From contig DATENM010000064.1 in assembly GCA_035275065.1 (NCBI GenBank), forward strand, positions 182,755-246,754: a DNA stretch of 64,000 nt. Reading direction: 5' to 3'. The translations under genes and the position numbers were made by a program. The notes beneath the pieces are model-generated. The model had not been told where the DNA came from and searched no databases. It worked only from the letters and a program-made list of their open reading frames with translations. The first letter of the stretch is position 1, and every line of letters starts with the position of its first letter. The DNA is from Blastocatellia bacterium. GTDB lineage: Bacteria; Acidobacteriota; Blastocatellia; UBA7656. This document shows positions 7,140 through 14,790 of this stretch, piece after piece.

Positions 7140-9368
7140 CTAAGCCCGTCCGAGTTTTTGATATTCGCGCCGCGCCGCCCGCAGGATGTGCGACATTTGA
7201 ATCGCCGCGTTTTCGCCCGCGGCAAACGACGCCGCCGCCAGCGCGATGTTTCTGAGGTTGCCGCCAGCCAGCCCGATCTCGCTCGCCAGGCGATCAAGGT
7301 CGCCGCCGTCAATTGACAGCGGAGCCTGGGGCGGAAAGAGCCCTTTCCAGATGCGCCGACGGTAGGCTTCATCGGGAAAGGGGAACTCGATGATGAACCG
7401 CATCCGCCGCGCGAATGCCGCGTCGAGATTCTGCCGCAGGTTCGTCGCCAGTATGGCGATGCCGTCGTACTCTTCCATCTTTTGCAGCAGGTAAGCGACT
7501 TCGATATTGGCATAGCGGTCGTGCGCGTCTTTGACTTCGCTGCGCTTACCGAAGAGCGCGTCGGCCTCGTCAAAAAACAGGATGGCGCCGCTCGATTGCG
7601 CGCCGTTGAAGACCTGATGGAGATTCTTCTCGGTCTCGCCGATGTACTTGCTGACGACCTGTGAGAGATCGATTTTGTAGAGATTCAAGCGCAACGCGTT
7701 GGCGATCACCTCGGCAGCCATCGTCTTGCCGGTGCCGGGCGGGCCCGAAAACAACGCGGTCACGCCCCTGCCGAGCGCCAGCTTGTTGCCGAAGCCCCAG
7801 TCGCCATAAACCGTGTGGCGACTGCCGGCTTGCTCGCAAAGCTCGCCGAGCTGCGCCAGTTGATCGGGCGGCAGCACAATGTCGTCCCACTCAAAGACCG
7901 GCTCGATCTTCCGCGCCAGCGCGCCCAGCCGCAGCCCTGCCTGAGCCGAGCAGCCGGCGTAGAGGTCTTTCAACGTCACTCGCGCACCATCGGGGGCGCG
8001 CCATTGGGCGAGGTTCTCGGCAAAGCTCACTGCCGCCTGAATCTGGCCCGCCGTCAGCTTAAAGCTCGAAGCCAGCGCCCGCGCCTCCGCCTCATCCGTC
8101 GGCAGGCCGTGCCGGCGCAGGTGGCCTTCCCAGAGCTGCTTGCGCTGCCGGTCATCGGGCACAGGAAAATTCAGGTGAACGAATGGGGCGCGGCTGAACG
8201 GCGCGGGCAGGTCCCGGTTTTGATTGCCGAGCAGAAAAACCGGCGGCGAGAACGTGCCCATCATCTCAAGCAGCGAGTTCAAACAGGCGCGGCGTGCGTC
8301 GTCGGCGAGTAAGGCGTCAAACGCTTCAAGGCACAACGCGGCGTCCCGCAAAGTGGCTTCTCTGCCCAGCCGCCAAACCGCCTCGTCAAAAGCCGGCTGG
8401 GCGTCCGGCATTCGGCTCACATCGGCGACCAGCAGCCGGAGCCCTAGGTCGCGGCAGACCGTTTCGGCGAGCGCGCGCTTGCCCGACCCGTCAGGCCCTG
8501 AGAAGAAGAAGACCGGGCAGCCGGACGATGCTTCGGGGCGATTGCGCTGCTCTTCGCGGCGATTGCGCGGCGCTCCGATGAAATCGTTGATCTGTCTCCT
8601 GGCCGCCTCGTCCACGGGCAGCGACGGCGCGCCGGCTTCAGGACCGACCAGTCGGGCCATGCCATCCAGTTGCGCATCAATCTCCGGGAAGCCGAGCAGG
8701 AAGTTGACGACGCCGTCCTCAAGCTTTGCCGAGCGCGAAAGCAAAGTCGCGGGGCCGTCGAAGGCGCCGTCGGCGACCCGCAAGAGGCGATACTTGACGA
8801 GCGGCGCTCGCGGATCAAATCCCTGCCGCGCCGCCAGGCGCTCGTCGAGCGTGTCGCACAGTAGATTCAGCAGCAGGTCTATGGAAGGCATCTTAGCGGT
8901 GATGTCATCTTGCAGATACGCGAAGAGGCTATCGTATTTGCGGTCGATTTCGGGCGCGAGACAGATCAGCAGGCAGCGGCCTTCAAATCGCGTCAGCCTG
9001 AGGACTTCGCAGAGGCGCGGCAGGGCAAGATCAATCCCAGCCGCAAGACTCGACGCCTTCTTACGCTCAATCAGGGATTCGAGAGAGCTTAAAAAATGGA
9101 TTGCCGCTTGCCGCCTTGCGCCTTGAGGGCTGCCATCCTCTTCATCTGCGCCGGCGGGCTCCTCGGCAACCAGCGCGTCAACTTCTGCTTTCGACATCAC
9201 CAGGCCGCGGAATCTGTCCGCGGGCGCCGACGGCGCTTCCTGCTCAAGCAGCTTCAGGCGGATGAGACTATCCAGCCATTTCATCTCGTCGCGGAGATGC
9301 TCTAAATTGGAGGCGTATCTGATATCCCCTGGCTGGTCAATTGCCGGTTCGGCGGCAGTTAAGTGCAT
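7140..9368 (-). CDS. Double-AAA ATPase of the injection system (Pvc15-like)
   Basis: 742 aa from an ATG at 9368 with GAGG 7 nt upstream; a TTG at 9398 gives a longer frame but has no better site. Residues 1-270 are helical and include a winged-helix-like region. A first AAA module (about 285-470) has a Walker A GPDGSGKR at 291-298, but the expected Walker B Asp-Glu is replaced by LEAF, so it is probably inactive. The second module (about 490-735) is intact: GPPGTGKT 542-549, FFDEAD 598-603, sensor LATNLRQNLD and an Arg finger near 654. The Pvc15 family is needed for assembly or stability of eCIS particles in the cytoplasm. It is the first gene of the operon, behind the promoter at 9540-9568. 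Confidence 0.9.
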   Translation of the reverse strand: MHLTAAEPAIDQPGDIRYASNLEHLRDEMKWLDSLIRLKLLEQEAPSAPADRFRGLVMSKAEVDALVAEEPAGADEEDGSPQGARRQAAIHFLSSLESLIERKKASSLAAGIDLALPRLCEVLRLTRFEGRCLLICLAPEIDRKYDSLFAYLQDDITAKMPSIDLLLNLLCDTLDERLAARQGFDPRAPLVKYRLLRVADGAFDGPATLLSRSAKLEDGVVNFLLGFPEIDAQLDGMARLVGPEAGAPSLPVDEAARRQINDFIGAPRNRREEQRNRPEASSGCPVFFFSGPDGSGKRALAETVCRDLGLRLLVADVSRMPDAQPAFDEAVWRLGREATLRDAALCLEAFDALLADDARRACLNSLLEMMGTFSPPVFLLGNQNRDLPAPFSRAPFVHLNFPVPDDRQRKQLWEGHLRRHGLPTDEAEARALASSFKLTAGQIQAAVSFAENLAQWRAPDGARVTLKDLYAGCSAQAGLRLGALARKIEPVFEWDDIVLPPDQLAQLGELCEQAGSRHTVYGDWGFGNKLALGRGVTALFSGPPGTGKTMAAEVIANALRLNLYKIDLSQVVSKYIGETEKNLHQVFNGAQSSGAILFFDEADALFGKRSEVKDAHDRYANIEVAYLLQKMEEYDGIAILATNLRQNLDAAFARRMRFIIEFPFPDEAYRRRIWKGLFPPQAPLSIDGGDLDRLASEIGLAGGNLRNIALAAASFAAGENAAIQMSHILRAARREYQKLGRA

Positions 9369-9539
9369 ATACGGCCTCGTGAGGCTAGAACTGAGCAAGA
9401 GCCGCTTAGTAATACCAAACAGCGAGAGGTGATCGCCAGAAGATGGTGCCTCTGGGCAGGAGGTTATTTATTAACTACACAGATTTTTTGGTACGACCGG
9501 TCCTTGGATTGCTATATCCGCTACTGTAAAGGCTAGCGG

Positions 9540-9568
9540 AGTATATACCAACTTTTTAAGAAGGACAA
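9540..9568 (-). promoter_or_regulatory. Candidate sigma70-type promoter of the injection-system operon
   Basis: On the minus strand TTGTCC (9563-9568), a 17-nt spacer and TATACT (9540-9545) precede the ATPase gene by about 170 nt. The -10 box matches five of six consensus positions and the -35 four of six. It lies just downstream of an intrinsic terminator hairpin, a layout that would insulate the operon. Confidence 0.45.
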
Positions 9569-9569
9569 G

Positions 9570-9600
9570 AAAATAGGGCTCCCGTTTGGGGGCCCATTTT
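9570..9600. terminator. Intrinsic terminator-like hairpin upstream of the injection operon
   Basis: GGGCTCCC and GGGGGCCC pair around a GTTT loop (one G-T pair), and the stem is lengthened by AAAAT/ATTTT flanks with one bulged A. The T-rich 3' flank exists on both strands, so it can end transcription in either direction. A 60-codon ORF across it (9471-9653, minus) has no support. Confidence 0.6.
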
Positions 9601-9831
9601 AACCGTTTGGTTTTTCGGCGAGCCGGTCTCTTCCCTCTCGGGGAGGCCAGCAAACCGTTGACGCGATCTGATCAAAAAGGACGCGGCCGTCATCCTCTAA
9701 CGACCATGACCTCGTGGCCTCTGCGAGGCTATGATTGACAAACAGATGATACGTCCCGTATCGTTGCGTGGGCGCTGGTTATTGCTCTTAGGCTGGGGAT
9801 TGAGGACGAAGAGCTGAACACAGGGACAAGG
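9601..9831. other. Non-coding stretch between terminator and transposase relic
   Basis: Together with 9369-9600 this gives more than 450 bases without a convincing gene. Apart from the promoter and terminator listed separately I see no conserved ORF, RNA gene or clear repeat. It probably contains decayed flanks of the insertion element. Confidence 0.5.
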
Positions 9832-10393
9832 CTAGAGCTTATTAACCAATCGTACTAGCGCCCGCAGACCGAATTCGGCGATGGAGAGATGCAGAATTCC
9901 TTCTTCATCAAATTCCAACCCGTTCCAGGTTCCCAGCAGATTGAAACCCGCCATCGTGTAGACCAATCGCGCTAGGAAATAGGTCCACACCGATGGCTAA
10001 TCTATTGAAATGATATACCCTCGTCAACATCAACCGCACCGTCTCCGCCAGACGCACGTTCCACGTGCCGCGTGCGCATACTTTCATATTCTCCGGGTCG
10101 CGGCTCGCCGCTTGAAAGCCGCCGCCGGTCAGCATGATCAGATGTTCTTTGACGGCCTCGATCAGCGGGTGAAAATACACGTCATAAATGTTCCCGGTCG
10201 CACAGTCCCACTTGACGACCGGGCCCCACTGATTCAACAGCAAGCCCAGCTTGCCGCCGCCCTTGATGGCAAACAGCAAGGCAATCGTCACCAGTGCGCC
10301 GGGGAAGAGCCTGGCTTGCGGATATTTTTCGACCTCGCGCATCCGATCATCGACTCGGCAAAACAAGCTGATGATAAACTCTTGAGTAGTCAC
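9832..10393 (-). pseudogene. Degraded DDE-type transposase (internal deletion and frameshift)
   Basis: From a GTG at 10393 the frame reads TTQEFIISLFCRVDDRM then KYPQARLFPGALVTIALLF, a typical N terminus of IS4/IS982-like transposases. It jumps directly to LLNQWGPVVKWDCATGNIYD, which in intact enzymes lies near the middle, so about a third of the protein is missing including one expected catalytic Asp. After LTRVYHF the frame is lost, but another frame continues with the family-like end (TYFLARLVYTMAGFNLLG, GILHLSIAEFGLRALV) to a TAG at 9832. It is therefore a pseudogene. Intact terminal repeats were not found. It marks a past insertion at the junction of the injection and polysaccharide loci. 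Exact IS family is uncertain. Confidence 0.8.
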
Positions 10394-10445
10394 GGTGGTT
10401 GTTCCTTGATGTTGCCGTCTGTTCGGCCTCAACTTGAGGCTCCCC

Positions 10446-10460
10446 TTGACGATCTGTCAA
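10446..10460. promoter_or_regulatory. Palindrome TTGAC-N5-GTCAA
   Basis: A perfect 5+5 inverted repeat, TTGACGATCTGTCAA, in the spacer before the polysaccharide locus. The left half also resembles a -35 box, but no good -10 follows at 17 nt. It could be an operator for a dimeric regulator; this rests on symmetry alone. Confidence 0.3.
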
Positions 10461-10755
10461 CTGGCGCATTAGTTATTAATCACTGAGAATGTTGTGACAT
10501 CATTCCCAGGTTATCCGGGCAACGCTATCATTTATTGCGCTTTTGTCAGACTTATTCATCCCAGTGTCTATTCGAACATTAGAGGTGGCTAAGATTCCGC
10601 CTTAAGTTACCGGGCAGCGTTCTCACTAAACCTGCGCGTGAGCCGCCGCCGACCAAATTATTAACTGTCGCTATTGCGGCTTCCCTAACGGGCTTAACGT
10701 GTCGAGGGCGGAGCCTGCGCAGATTTCGGCAGCTAAAGAAACTGTTGGGAAAATC
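10461..10755. other. Leader region of the polysaccharide locus
   Basis: About 300 bases between the transposase relic and the first plus-strand gene. I find no conserved ORF or RNA gene. A promoter for the long plus-strand run is expected here, but no pair of boxes stands out. Confidence 0.4.
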
Positions 10756-12108
10756 ATGGCCGCCGCCAGACGTCTGTTTCCGAGCAAACCGACACGTGAA
10801 GTGACCAACTACATGCGACTCGACCTATACTTGAACAGACTTGCGGAGCGAGTGGCGCTTGCGCTCGGGGCTTTCGCATTGTTAGTGCTGCTGGCGTTCA
10901 ATCTCCTTTCTGATTTTGCGCGCGGGACGCTGTCGGATGAGCGAGTGATGGTCTCGCGCGAGGTTCTTGCCGCTTCCTCAACTCGCTTCTCAAGCTCGCC
11001 GCGCTTGCATGTGAAACTCGCAGAGGCTTGCTGGCTCGCGCCGGAATGCAGCCTGGCAGATGCCGAATCGCACACGCTCCGCGCCATCGAGCTTTCGCCT
11101 TATGATTATCGCTTTCCGTTATTCCTATCTTTAATCAAAGAAGCAACCGGCGATCAAACCATTGCCGAGCAATACCTGCGGCGCGCGCTCGCGCTCGCCC
11201 CGAATTATACGGACGTGCGCTGGCATCTGGCGAACTTGCTGTTAAGGCAGGGCAAGCTCGATGAATCGCTCAATGAGTTTCGCACAACTATCGCTTCAAG
11301 GAACTCGCTTTTGCCGATGACGCTCGACCTGATATGGACGGCGGCGCACGGCGATATCAAGGCGATGGAAGCAGTCGCAAGCAATTCCACAAAAGGCCAA
11401 ATTGCGCTGGCGCGGTTCCTCATGAAAAGATCGCGCGCGGCGGAAGCGGCTGCCCTCCTTGGCCGTCTTGATCGCAACGAATTGCTCGCGTCTCCTGAAA
11501 CTCCGCCGTTAATTGACGAGCTGATCGCGGCGGCTCAGTTCCAGCTCGCGCGCGAGTTGTGGCTCGATTTAAGAGGCGCTGGCGACTCGGACCGCTCGCT
11601 CATCTGGAACGGCGGCTTTGAAGCGGTCGTAGCGAAAGAGCTTGCCCAGTTTGACTGGGTCGTAAAGCGCGACACGGGCGAGCGGTTTTCTCTCGATACA
11701 GGCATGGCGCATGGCGGCGCGAGATCGCTGAGAATAGATTTCACGCGACGCGGCCAGGCCGACCCCGAAGGTGAAGTCAGCCAATTGGTCGCAGTGCGCG
11801 CAGGCGTTCATTACCGGCTCGCGTGTTACGCGAAGTCCGAGCAGCTCAACTCTACAGAAGGGCCGCAAGTTGTGGTGACCGCGGTTGATTCATCTTCCCG
11901 GCTCGCTGTCTCCAAGCCTGTCGGCCAGGCAGCGGACGGCTGGCAGTTGATCATTGTTGATTTCGTCGCGCCTCGGCAGGCTTCAAACGGGGAATCAGCC
12001 GTCTACATTTCGATCAAGCTGAAGCCGCAAACCGGCCAGGAAGTGCCCTCCGAAGGGATCGTCTGGTTCGATGATTTTGCGATGAGTCAACAGCTAAGTG
12101 ATAAGTAA
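10756..12108 (+). CDS. TPR membrane protein with C-terminal carbohydrate-binding-like domain
   Basis: 450 aa from the ATG at 10756 (GGGA 8 nt upstream); a GTG at 10699 in frame gives 469 aa but has no ribosome binding site. One membrane helix (ALALGAFALLVLLAFNLL) lies near residue 40, so most of the protein is probably periplasmic. TPR-like helices follow (RLHVKLAEACWLAP, AEQYLRRALALAPNYTDV, RWHLANLLLRQGKLDESL). From about residue 290 a beta-rich domain begins with LIWNGGFE and ends IVWFDDFAMSQ, the pattern of CBM4/9-like sugar-binding folds. It precedes the O-antigen ligase by 75 nt and may present or measure glycan chains during polymerisation or ligation. Its last codons arise from the heptad repeat at 12096-12115. 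Confidence 0.75.
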   Translation: MAAARRLFPSKPTREVTNYMRLDLYLNRLAERVALALGAFALLVLLAFNLLSDFARGTLSDERVMVSREVLAASSTRFSSSPRLHVKLAEACWLAPECSLADAESHTLRAIELSPYDYRFPLFLSLIKEATGDQTIAEQYLRRALALAPNYTDVRWHLANLLLRQGKLDESLNEFRTTIASRNSLLPMTLDLIWTAAHGDIKAMEAVASNSTKGQIALARFLMKRSRAAEAAALLGRLDRNELLASPETPPLIDELIAAAQFQLARELWLDLRGAGDSDRSLIWNGGFEAVVAKELAQFDWVVKRDTGERFSLDTGMAHGGARSLRIDFTRRGQADPEGEVSQLVAVRAGVHYRLACYAKSEQLNSTEGPQVVVTAVDSSSRLAVSKPVGQAADGWQLIIVDFVAPRQASNGESAVYISIKLKPQTGQEVPSEGIVWFDDFAMSQQLSDK

Positions 12109-12163
12109 TGAGTAGAGTCGAGACGAATCGGTAATTACAACCTACCACTCATCACTCATCACT
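12096..12163 (+). repeat. Imperfect inverted heptad repeat (AGTGATG / CATCACT type)
   Basis: The left arm 12096-12115 consists of degenerate 7-base units (AGTGATA, AGTAATG, AGTAGAG) and the right arm 12142-12163 of clean ACTCATC units. The arms are near-complementary, so the RNA could fold into a hairpin between the TPR gene and the ligase gene. The left arm supplies the stop codon and the last residues (LSDK) of the TPR protein. It looks like a small dispersed intergenic element rather than a terminator, since no T run follows. Confidence 0.55.
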
Positions 12164-12183
12164 GCTCTTTCCCTCCTGGGTTT

Positions 12184-13554
12184 ATGACAGCTCGAATAGA
12201 CACGATGATTGCAACCGGGTTGCTCGTCGCGGTTGTCTTCACGGCGCTCGCGTACGGCGCGGTCGAGGCATGGTCAGTTGCCATCTTTGAATTGATCGTA
12301 GTCGCGCTCCTGGCGTTATGGACGATTCAGGTTCTGGTCGAAAAGCGCGTCACGTTGAGCATACCGGCAGCGGCACTGCCGCTAGCGGCGCTCGTCGTCG
12401 TTGGCCTCATTCAAAGCGTCGCCTTCACCAGCGGCGAGGGCAGGAGGTTAAGCCTATCTAAAGATGTCGAGGCGACGCGCAGCGCCGTCACCGTTATATT
12501 TTACCTGCTCGCGTCCCACATCATCGCGGCAAACTTTTTCACAACCCGGCGAAGATTGTTGGCCCTGACGAGGTTCCTCATCATTTACGGTCTGGCGATG
12601 GCGATTTTCGCCTTCGCCCAGCACTTCAGTTGGAACGGGCGCTTCTACTGGCTTCGGCCCAACACGCAGACCGCGTCGCCCTTCGGCCCGTTCGCCAGCC
12701 ATAATCACTTCGCGGGGTACATGGAAATGTTGACGCCTATCCCTGTCGCGTTTGTCGTCGCGCGCGCAGTGCGGGGCGGCCAGTTAGTGTTTTGCGTGCT
12801 TGCGAGCGTGGTGATGGGGATTGCGATTATGGCCTCGCTCTCACGCGGAGGCATGATAGGTTTCTTCGCCTCGTTGGTTTTTCTCGCCCTTGGCGGTCTG
12901 TGCTATCGTAAGAAAGGCGAAGCCGGAACGAAGAAAGACGCGCGCGCAAGGCGGACGATTTCGCGGGCGGCTTTCCATCCGTCGCTGGTGGTCATTATTC
13001 TTATTGTGACAATCGCGGCAGGCATTTTTTTTATCGGCCCGCAAGCGATCATGAATCGAGTGACCGGTAGAGCGATGAGCGGTTCACAAGCAACTGCTGA
13101 AACTTTCTTCAGCAGCCGCGGCTGGATTTGGCAGGATACTTTATTGATGATCGGCGCCAACCCGGTGACGGGTGTCGGGATTGGCGCGTATCAGACGGCC
13201 TATCCAATTTATAGCCGGTCGGACGGAGCTTTAACGGTCAGCCACGCGCACAACGATTACCTTCAGGCGCTTTCTGACTGCGGCGTGCCGGGCGGGCTGA
13301 TCGCCGCGTGGTTCATCGTCGCAATCTTTCGCGCAGTCGCGCGCGGCCTACGGTCGAGCGAGCCGGGGTTGCGAGGCTTCGCACTCGGGGGCGGCGCGGG
13401 CTTGCTCGCGCTGCTCGTCCACAGCATACTTGATTTCAACCTTCAAATCCCCTCGAACGCTTTGTTGTTCTTGCTGCTGACAGCGGTCGTCTCGCGTGTG
13501 GGCGCGATGGCTCAACACGATCAAGCAGCCACAACTCGCGCGGCCAGCGACTGA
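12184..13554 (+). CDS. O-antigen ligase/polymerase family membrane protein (Wzy/WaaL-like)
   Basis: 456 aa with about ten to twelve hydrophobic segments. The large periplasmic loop and its surroundings carry the Wzy_C signature region (SSRGWIWQDTLLMIGANPVTGVG, GAYQTAYPIYS, SHAHNDYLQALSDCGVPGG), where the HAHND motif is typical of bacterial O-antigen ligases and polymerases. These enzymes join lipid-linked glycan units into chains or move them to an acceptor on the periplasmic face. It sits between the TPR protein and the SLBB exporter. Sequence alone does not separate polymerase from ligase, but the Wza and Wzc partners next door favour a Wzy-type polymerase. Confidence 0.85.
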   Translation: MTARIDTMIATGLLVAVVFTALAYGAVEAWSVAIFELIVVALLALWTIQVLVEKRVTLSIPAAALPLAALVVVGLIQSVAFTSGEGRRLSLSKDVEATRSAVTVIFYLLASHIIAANFFTTRRRLLALTRFLIIYGLAMAIFAFAQHFSWNGRFYWLRPNTQTASPFGPFASHNHFAGYMEMLTPIPVAFVVARAVRGGQLVFCVLASVVMGIAIMASLSRGGMIGFFASLVFLALGGLCYRKKGEAGTKKDARARRTISRAAFHPSLVVIILIVTIAAGIFFIGPQAIMNRVTGRAMSGSQATAETFFSSRGWIWQDTLLMIGANPVTGVGIGAYQTAYPIYSRSDGALTVSHAHNDYLQALSDCGVPGGLIAAWFIVAIFRAVARGLRSSEPGLRGFALGGGAGLLALLVHSILDFNLQIPSNALLFLLLTAVVSRVGAMAQHDQAATTRAASD

Positions 13555-13594
13555 GGGGAATCTGTTTCGATTATCGGCGGCAGGAGTATTCACC

Positions 13595-14734
13595 ATGAGA
13601 AGCGAAACGGCAAAGGCGCAACCCTATTTTTTGAGGCTCTCTACTCTCTTCCTTGCGGCAGCGGCCCTCGCGGCAGGTCCCGCACTCGGCGTCGCGCAAG
13701 AAGCGCCAAACCGGACTGGGAAACCGCAACAGCCGGCGGACGCTTCGCCAAAGCCTAGAGCGACTGAGGTATTGGTTTCGCCGGACGAAGATTACAAAAT
13801 TGGGCCTCGCGATGTCATCGACGTGCAGGTCGAGAAAGCTCCCGAACTTTCAGGCACATGGAATGTCAGCGCGAGCGGCACATTTCTTATGCCTTATGTT
13901 GGCCGGGTCGTCGCCGTAAACAAAACGACGGAAGAACTGGCGGCTTTGATTGCCGACCGCTTGCGCGGCGACTACCTTAAGAGCCCGCGCGTCAAAGTCT
14001 CGGTCAAGCAGTATAACAGCCGCTCTTTCTTTATACAGGGCGCTGTGCGGAGCCCCGGCGTCTACCAGATTGAAGGCCGGGCGTCGCTGCTCAAGCTCAT
14101 CATCCTCGCCGGGGGGCTGAGCGACAATCACGGCTCATCCGCTTTCATCATTCGGGAAATCAAAGCGGGCGGGGGCGGCGAGACTGCTGAAAACAATGAT
14201 GCGGATGCGGCCCATGCCCGGCGCGCTGGCGGCGCTGTAAAAACCGTCTCCGACGGCGAGCCGAAGGTTTCGGGCGCGGACGCAAGCGATGCGAGCGCAG
14301 AGAAGTACGAGCTGATAATGGTGAACATCAACGGGCTATTGAAGGGGCACTTCGACCAGAACATGATCGTTGAGCCGGGCGACATCATCAACGTGCCGCC
14401 GTCAGACCTTTTTTTCGTGGCGGGCGAGGTGCGCGCGCCCGGCTCTTACACGCTGAAAGAAGGGACAACCCTCAGACAGGCCATCTCGCTTGCGCAGGGC
14501 ACGACTTTCAATGCCGCCGCGAGCCATGGCATCATCTTCCGCGAGGAGCCGGGCACGGGCAAGCGTCTCGACATGAAAGTGGACATAGGCGGCGTGATGA
14601 GCGGCAAGAAGCCTGACGTGCCAATCATGGCCAACGACGTCGTCATCGTGCCAAACAGCCGCATGAAATCGGTCACCCACATGATGTTATCCGCATTCGG
14701 CGTGCAGGCGGTTATTCGTGGACTGCCGTATTAA
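13595..14734 (+). CDS. Outer-membrane polysaccharide export protein (Wza-like, SLBB)
   Basis: 379 aa. I chose the ATG at 13595, with AGGAG upstream, over an in-frame ATG at 13496 inside the ligase gene, because it leaves a signal peptide (LFLAAAALAAGPALGVAQ). No lipobox Cys is visible. The poly-export domain follows (YKIGPRDVIDVQVEKAPEL, GTFLMPYVGRVVAVNKT), then an SLBB domain (SFFIQGAVRSPGVYQIEG, LLKLIILAGGL), a low-complexity Ala/Asp/Gly linker near residues 195-235, and a second SLBB domain (FFVAGEVRAPGSYTLKEG, LRQAISLAQGTT). Such proteins form the outer-membrane or periplasmic channel for glycan secretion and pair with a Wzc-type partner, encoded next. Confidence 0.9.
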   Translation: MRSETAKAQPYFLRLSTLFLAAAALAAGPALGVAQEAPNRTGKPQQPADASPKPRATEVLVSPDEDYKIGPRDVIDVQVEKAPELSGTWNVSASGTFLMPYVGRVVAVNKTTEELAALIADRLRGDYLKSPRVKVSVKQYNSRSFFIQGAVRSPGVYQIEGRASLLKLIILAGGLSDNHGSSAFIIREIKAGGGGETAENNDADAAHARRAGGAVKTVSDGEPKVSGADASDASAEKYELIMVNINGLLKGHFDQNMIVEPGDIINVPPSDLFFVAGEVRAPGSYTLKEGTTLRQAISLAQGTTFNAAASHGIIFREEPGTGKRLDMKVDIGGVMSGKKPDVPIMANDVVIVPNSRMKSVTHMMLSAFGVQAVIRGLPY

Positions 14735-14790
14735 GCCACTTCTGGAGCACGAGCGAGTCGCCCAGTCCCAGCAAGGTTGGAGATTAGCAA

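Noticed and set aside
8224..9126. 300-codon plus-strand ORF opposite the ATPase
   Set aside because: It is antisense to conserved AAA sequence and rich in Ser and Arg, as expected of a shadow.
9471..9653. 60-codon minus-strand ORF
   Set aside because: It spans the terminator hairpin and the promoter, and its sequence matches nothing I recognise.
12142..12163. Heptad repeat as a microsatellite within a coding region
   Set aside because: It lies in the spacer after the stop codon and is part of an inverted structure, so it was reported as an intergenic element.
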